Below are positions 60,739 through 64,000 of a DNA stretch of 64,000 bases, piece after piece. This DNA is from Aquisalibacillus elongatus (GTDB lineage Bacteria > Bacillota > Bacilli > Bacillales > Alkalibacillaceae). Numbering within the stretch: the first letter of the stretch is position 1; each line of letters begins with the position of its first letter. The translations under genes were made by a program, and so were the position numbers. The stretch spans positions 110,145 to 174,144 of the forward strand of contig NZ_RKRF01000012.1 of the NCBI RefSeq assembly GCF_003843875.1, in the 5' to 3' direction. Below the pieces are notes generated by a model. The model was not told the DNA's origin and did not search any database. It was given only the letters and a program-made list of their open reading frames with translations.

Positions 60739-60788
60739 GATTTTTATAGAATTATCTTCACAGTTTAGTATTGTTACTCACTCCCACA

Positions 60789-60810
60789 AACAAGAACATA
60801 TGTTCTTGTT
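60789..60810. promoter_or_regulatory. Perfect 22-bp palindrome containing a LexA/DinR box
   Basis: The palindrome is centred on GAACATATGTTC (60794-60805), which fits the Bacillus SOS box GAAC-N4-GTTC and extends five more bases on each side. It lies upstream of the GNAT gene on the minus strand with TATAAC adjoining. SOS control is inference from the motif. Confidence 0.6.
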
Positions 60811-61036
60811 ATATCTTAACATTCTATACATAGGTAGGTTTTCCACTCACTGCACTGTTTTAAGCCTTATCGGTTGGCCTTAAACTTACAATTCACTTAC
60901 TTCTTGGTCAATATAGGGAATAGTTATTTTAAGAAAGTGACAAACCTATACCACAAAAGCCATCAGGTAATTCCCGTCAGTGGATAAATAAGAAAAGTTC
61001 CTTATTTAATTCTTCCCCTTACTTGAATAAGTGATA

Positions 61037-61738
61037 TCAGATATTTTGCTTATAACCATCAAATAATGCACCTCCTAATGGTTTGTAAATATCATATACA
61101 AAATCAATAAAAGGCTGTTTCTTTCCAAATTTATAGTAGCTATTAAGGACATCAAAAAATTGATAATACAATTTTTCGTCAAACTCCTTTAACGCCCTTG
61201 CAAGACCTTTCCCTCTACCAGACCATTGACCATTTAATCGAAGTATAAAATCAGATAATTGTAATGAAATATTATTTAAGGTTAACAGTGCTTCTTCATC
61301 GTTTTTTGAATCTACAAAATCATCAAGTAGATCATAAATAAAATACCGTGAGGCTTTAATAAACTCATCGGATAATGGTGGAGGTCCATTTTCAATGAAT
61401 TCCTTTGCCATCAATCTTATGTCGCTTAATTTTCCATTATCTTTCAACACTTTACTGTATAAAATCATGTTAGCTAGAATTGGTCGGGCTTTACTTCGAT
61501 CAATCTCAAATTGTTTTAAATAAGAATTATAATTATGAATAAACGCTTCAATTTTCCACCCATATAATATGAAGCTTTCTCGGTAACTTCTTTGCGAATC
61601 TTCAATAATAACAATATCTAAATCAGATGTTTCAGTATCTTCACCCCTAGAAGCACTACCAGCTAATAAAGCTATATCACAAGTTGGAAATTTCTCATTT
61701 ACAAACTTCATTGAAGCATTTTCTGGTAATAGCCTCAT
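61037..61738 (-). CDS. Nucleotidyltransferase-domain protein
   Basis: A 233-residue protein. Its N-terminal domain has the pol-beta-type site LLAGSASRGEDTETSDLDIVII (GS followed by D-x-D, about 20-41). A helical C-terminal half follows. Similar to streptomycin/kanamycin-type nucleotidyltransferases and stand-alone minimal NTases. Substrate unknown; it need not confer resistance. ATG 61738 has GGAAGGGGG before it; the longer reading is rejected. Confidence 0.75.
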   Translation of the reverse strand: MRLLPENASMKFVNEKFPTCDIALLAGSASRGEDTETSDLDIVIIEDSQRSYRESFILYGWKIEAFIHNYNSYLKQFEIDRSKARPILANMILYSKVLKDNGKLSDIRLMAKEFIENGPPPLSDEFIKASRYFIYDLLDDFVDSKNDEEALLTLNNISLQLSDFILRLNGQWSGRGKGLARALKEFDEKLYYQFFDVLNSYYKFGKKQPFIDFVYDIYKPLGGALFDGYKQNI

Positions 61739-61975
61739 GTTTATACCCCCTTCCATTTCGAAGTTTATAACTATCTTCAAGATTAGCCACATTTAGTTCA
61801 ATAACATTTGGCTATTTGTCTGAATTTTTCTTTCCACTTCAAATACTTTTCTAACTGACAAAAAATAAAACGATCACCAGGGGTCCAGACATGTAGATAA
61901 TCAACACAGTATCCTCATATTGCTTTTGTTAATATCATTAAATCCATAGTCACAATATTGAAACTATTTTATCAA

Positions 61976-62006
61976 AAAATAAAAAACGATCAACTTAATA
62001 ATCGTC
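61976..62006 (-). terminator. Terminator of the DUF5367 gene
   Basis: ACGAT-N10-ATCGT on the minus strand followed by TTTTTTATTTTTT just past the stop. Confidence 0.65.
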
Positions 62007-62009
62007 TTA

Positions 62010-62417
62010 TTAAAAGAAGCTCATTTGTCCACGTTTCTTATTAATTAATATAGGAATTAGAAGGTATAAGGCATATGCTGCAGACATCCAAACTGAAAAG
62101 GAGATGACTTGAGATTGCTTCAGGTTAGGGAAAACTGCTCCATAAAAGGACAAAGAGAATGAATCTAATGTTAAACCTATAACTGTACCTACTATCCCTA
62201 GTTTTAAAGGTGCATTTTCGGATTTATCAAACTGCATATACATTAAGGTGATTAATAACAACAATGCTCCTGTCCCTACAGTCAGCAGAATTATACTGTA
62301 AATAAATGCATCCGTTCCGGGAGGATGTAGTACGTATTCACCCATAAACATAAAAAAGAGTGTAGCAAATAACCAAATTAAAAATGCCCATAAGACTGTA
62401 AAAAGATGTGCTTTCAT
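62010..62417 (-). CDS. DUF5367-type four-helix membrane protein
   Basis: A 135-residue protein with four hydrophobic helices (about 6-26, 39-62, 73-93, 104-124). The start MKAHLFTVLWAFLIWLFATL resembles DUF5367 proteins of Bacilli. Function unknown. GAGAGGGG precedes the ATG. Confidence 0.65.
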   Translation of the reverse strand: MKAHLFTVLWAFLIWLFATLFFMFMGEYVLHPPGTDAFIYSIILLTVGTGALLLLITLMYMQFDKSENAPLKLGIVGTVIGLTLDSFSLSFYGAVFPNLKQSQVISFSVWMSAAYALYLLIPILINKKRGQMSFF

Positions 62418-62634
62418 ATTTCCCCTCTCCCTTAAACCTTACTGTTTCATAAAATGATTAACTTTTATCTTATTTAATATTCCACCGTTTTTTTCAGGTA
62501 ATAAAAAGCGAACAACTTAGTTACCTCTGTTTTTTATTCATTCCCCATTAGTGAAATAAAGGATACATTAACTATATAATATTTCCTCAATGTATTAATT
62601 TCATAGTTGTTTAAAAATATAGAAATACCTTATT

Positions 62635-62955
62635 CTAATTGATTAAATTTTCTTTAGTTTGAGGTATATCCATTAACCAATTATTATTCTCATTTGCTTC
62701 AATTAACTCATTCACTTCATATGTAGCATAATAACCCTCTTCGATAAATGGATCTGATTTAACAAGATTTCTTGCTTCATCAAGCGTGTCACAAATTAAT
62801 ATTTGCATAGCCGTTTCATTATCATTAAAAGGTCCGCTAATAAAGAGCTTTTCATCTTCGGCAAGGTTTTGCAAATGGTTTACGTGACTGCTTAATAAAT
62901 CCTTTGATAACTCACCTTTCTTTTTGTCTTTTAATATTGCAACATATTTCCGCAT
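62635..62955 (-). CDS. YciI-like protein
   Basis: A 106-residue alpha/beta protein: YVAILKDKKKGELSKDLLSSHVNHLQNLAE, LFISGPFNDNETAMQILICDTLDEARNLVKSDPFIEEGYYATYEV. The GPF, DPF and H landmarks of the YciI/YCII family are present. Catalytic role unknown. ATG 62955 follows a G-rich ribosome binding site (GGGGGGGGAG). The promoter upstream carries a LexA-type box. Confidence 0.75.
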   Translation of the reverse strand: MRKYVAILKDKKKGELSKDLLSSHVNHLQNLAEDEKLFISGPFNDNETAMQILICDTLDEARNLVKSDPFIEEGYYATYEVNELIEANENNNWLMDIPQTKENLIN

Positions 62956-62981
62956 TAAAAATCTCCCCCCCCTCAAAATAG

Positions 62982-63031
62982 GAACATTTGTTCTTATCGT
63001 TGATTATACCTTTATTTAAAATTCTCTTCAA
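62982..63031 (-). promoter_or_regulatory. Sigma-A promoter of the YciI-like gene with LexA-type box
   Basis: On the minus strand TTGAAG (63031-63026) and TATAAT (63008-63003) are 17 bases apart. GAACAAATGTTC (62993-62982), a GAAC-N4-GTTC match to the Bacillus SOS box, lies at the expected start site. Confidence 0.6.
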
Positions 63032-63062
63032 CCCTTTCGAACATTACTAGATAAATCCGTGT

Positions 63063-63101
63063 TTTGCTTATTCAACTATTGCCACCCGTTAGTTGAACAA
63101 C
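63063..63101. repeat. Copy of the dispersed ~37-nt repeat
   Basis: TTTGCTTATTCAACTATTGC and CACCCGTTAGTTGAACAAC form the best preserved copy in this window; related to 59831-59908 and 63384-63420. Confidence 0.55.
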
Positions 63102-63126
63102 TAAATATCATCCAGCCCATATCTAA

Positions 63127-63369
63127 TCAGAAAACGGTATCAATCTTGATTAAGTCCCATACTTCTTTTATTTGTTTCCCATCAAGTTTAACTTTTCTAA
63201 GTAAATCTTCAACGTCTTCTCCTATAATTTCACTTGACGAATCATAGAACTTCCAAAACATAAATTGACCTGTTCCATGACCTATATAATAAGTCTCGTC
63301 TCCATAAATAAAATGAACTTCACTTCCCAAATTTAAAGCTTCAATAAATTCCTTATAACTGTAATTCAT
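63127..63369 (-). CDS. Hypothetical 80-residue protein
   Basis: A small acidic protein, MNYSYKEFIEALNLGSEVHF then IYGDETYYIGHGTGQFMFWKFYDSSSEIIGED. It looks like a compact alpha/beta fold of the sort found among small immunity-like proteins of Bacilli, but no family is recognised. ATG 63369 follows AAAGGAG by nine bases; the ATG at 63396 has no site. Confidence 0.6.
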   Translation of the reverse strand: MNYSYKEFIEALNLGSEVHFIYGDETYYIGHGTGQFMFWKFYDSSSEIIGEDVEDLLRKVKLDGKQIKEVWDLIKIDTVF

Positions 63370-63383
63370 ACTTATGAACTCCT

Positions 63384-63420
63384 TTATTTCTTCCACTAAT
63401 GCCCCATTTAGTTGAACAAC
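63384..63420. repeat. Degenerate copy of the dispersed ~37-nt repeat
   Basis: TTATTTCTTCCACTAATGCC then CCATTTAGTTGAACAAC, overlapping the region upstream of the 80-residue gene. Confidence 0.45.
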
Positions 63421-63422
63421 AT

Positions 63423-63778
63423 CTATTTATTTAAAGGCGTTAATGATGACGGATTTAAAGATTCGCTTTCAATGACAATAGCGGTTAATCCTTTATCAGT
63501 TTTGGTTTCGTGCCATTCACCTTTCTCCCAATAAACAGCATCTCCTGAATGCACTTTGAAGTATTGTTCTTTATCACCCCGAACATAACCTTCCCCATTC
63601 ATTATTAATAGAAGTTGAGTACTACTGCTTGATGATGTCCAATAACGCCGTTTTCTTCTAAGTGCATACAACCAATTTGAGTATCTTTTTCCGTTCTTAT
63701 AATACGGGACATAATAAAATCTGAGTAATAATCAGTTATCTTTTTCCCAGTATCTTTATTAAATTTAAAAAACCTCAT
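63423..63778 (-). pseudogene. Cupin-domain gene broken by a one-base frameshift
   Basis: From ATG 63778 (after AGGGGG) the frame reads MRFFKFNKDTGKKITDYYSD ... RTEKDTQIGCMHLEENGVIG, HHQAVV and then stops within seven codons. From about 63620, one frame over, QLLLIMNGEGYVRG ... HSGDAVYWEKGEWHETKTDKG continues to 63423. Together these make one cupin (about 117 residues) with both cupin motifs. A missing base near 63619-63622 explains the break; a sequencing error would look the same. Confidence 0.75.
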
Positions 63779-63877
63779 TATGCACCCCCTGGTAATAGTT
63801 AAGTTTATTATTAAGTGAATAAACCTTACTATACATAAGCCCCCAGTTTATTTAAGTCGATATTTTCACATAGATCG

Positions 63878-64000
63878 CTATTTGTTTCTTAAAATAACTG
63901 ATTGAAAGTGAAATTTTCCGCCAACTATGTCTTTTGGCACCACTTCAAAATTTTCTAAAATAAACAGTTCTGATAATAATTCTTTTAGAGATGCATCATT
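63878..64000 (-). CDS. C-terminal 40 residues of an unidentified protein
   Basis: An open frame enters from the right edge and ends at TAG: ...LSELFILENFEVVPKDIVGG then KFHFQSVILRNK. The FEVV...GGKFHFQSVI ending resembles the last strands of SAM-dependent methyltransferases, but the fragment is too short to be sure. Confidence 0.45.
   Translation of the reverse strand, partial: NDASLKELLSELFILENFEVVPKDIVGGKFHFQSVILRNK

Noticed and set aside
60986..61007. Terminator after the nucleotidyltransferase gene
   Set aside because: AAATAAG...CTTATTT could form a hairpin but is weak, AT-only and lacks a U-tract.

Overview
The window reads as chromosome of a spore-forming, AT-rich member of the Bacillaceae, probably one of the moderately halophilic genera (Halobacillus/Virgibacillus/Alkalibacillus-like). 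This rests on T-box leaders, a guanine riboswitch, GGAGG-type ribosome binding sites with frequent TTG/GTG starts, spore-coat genes, and gene order resembling the Bacillus subtilis yea-yeb-yer-pcr-gat block. No rRNA, tRNA, CRISPR array or intact transposase was seen. Most genes are on the minus strand.

Layout. 0-9.8 kb: partial HAD phosphatase, oxidoreductase, putP with an overlapping 36-residue membrane peptide gene, an HTH/DUF3278 pair behind a two-palindrome promoter, small membrane proteins, T-box-controlled argS, a frataxin-like protein and a NUDIX hydrolase. 9.9-24.3 kb: RNA modification (dus and two RlmD-type methyltransferases, one lacking the Fe-S cysteines), dgkB, gatCAB, pepF, and an Rgg-type regulator divergent from an amidohydrolase. 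24.3-33 kb: a small hydrophobic ORF, rocA, camS, ligA, pcrA, pcrB and a GC-rich inverted-repeat element. 33-38.9 kb: T-box-controlled glycyl-tRNA synthetase, paired fluoride channels, a P1B-4-type metal ATPase, yerC and yerB. 38.9-48.7 kb: yerA, yebG, yebE, a small Hsp20, riboswitch-controlled pbuG and yebA-yeaD-yeaC. In B. subtilis, guaA and the purine operon lie within this order; neither is here.

48.8-56.4 kb is the most striking part. A CotZ/ExsY-like coat protein and a collagen-like protein are followed by a tight operon (sat-cysC-sulfotransferase-glycosyltransferase-glycosyltransferase) that would make PAPS and build and sulfate a glycan. Beyond it lies a second surface protein with an unbroken 59-residue Ser/Thr stalk. 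The two stalk proteins share a C-terminal SPOCS-like domain. I infer a locus for sulfated glycoprotein filaments on the spore surface. A deleted TSUP-family transporter remnant sits beside sat.

56.4-64 kb: a DUF378 protein and an asparagine synthetase, then an accessory stretch of small genes (phosphotransferase, VOC, GNAT, nucleotidyltransferase, YciI-like, frameshifted cupin) with two LexA-type boxes and degenerate copies of a short dispersed repeat.

A second unexpected signal is a set of five intergenic arrays (about 1.3, 19.9, 35.5, 41.0 and 48.8 kb). Each has a different 8-13 nt core, and all repeat at 20-21 nt, close to two turns of DNA.
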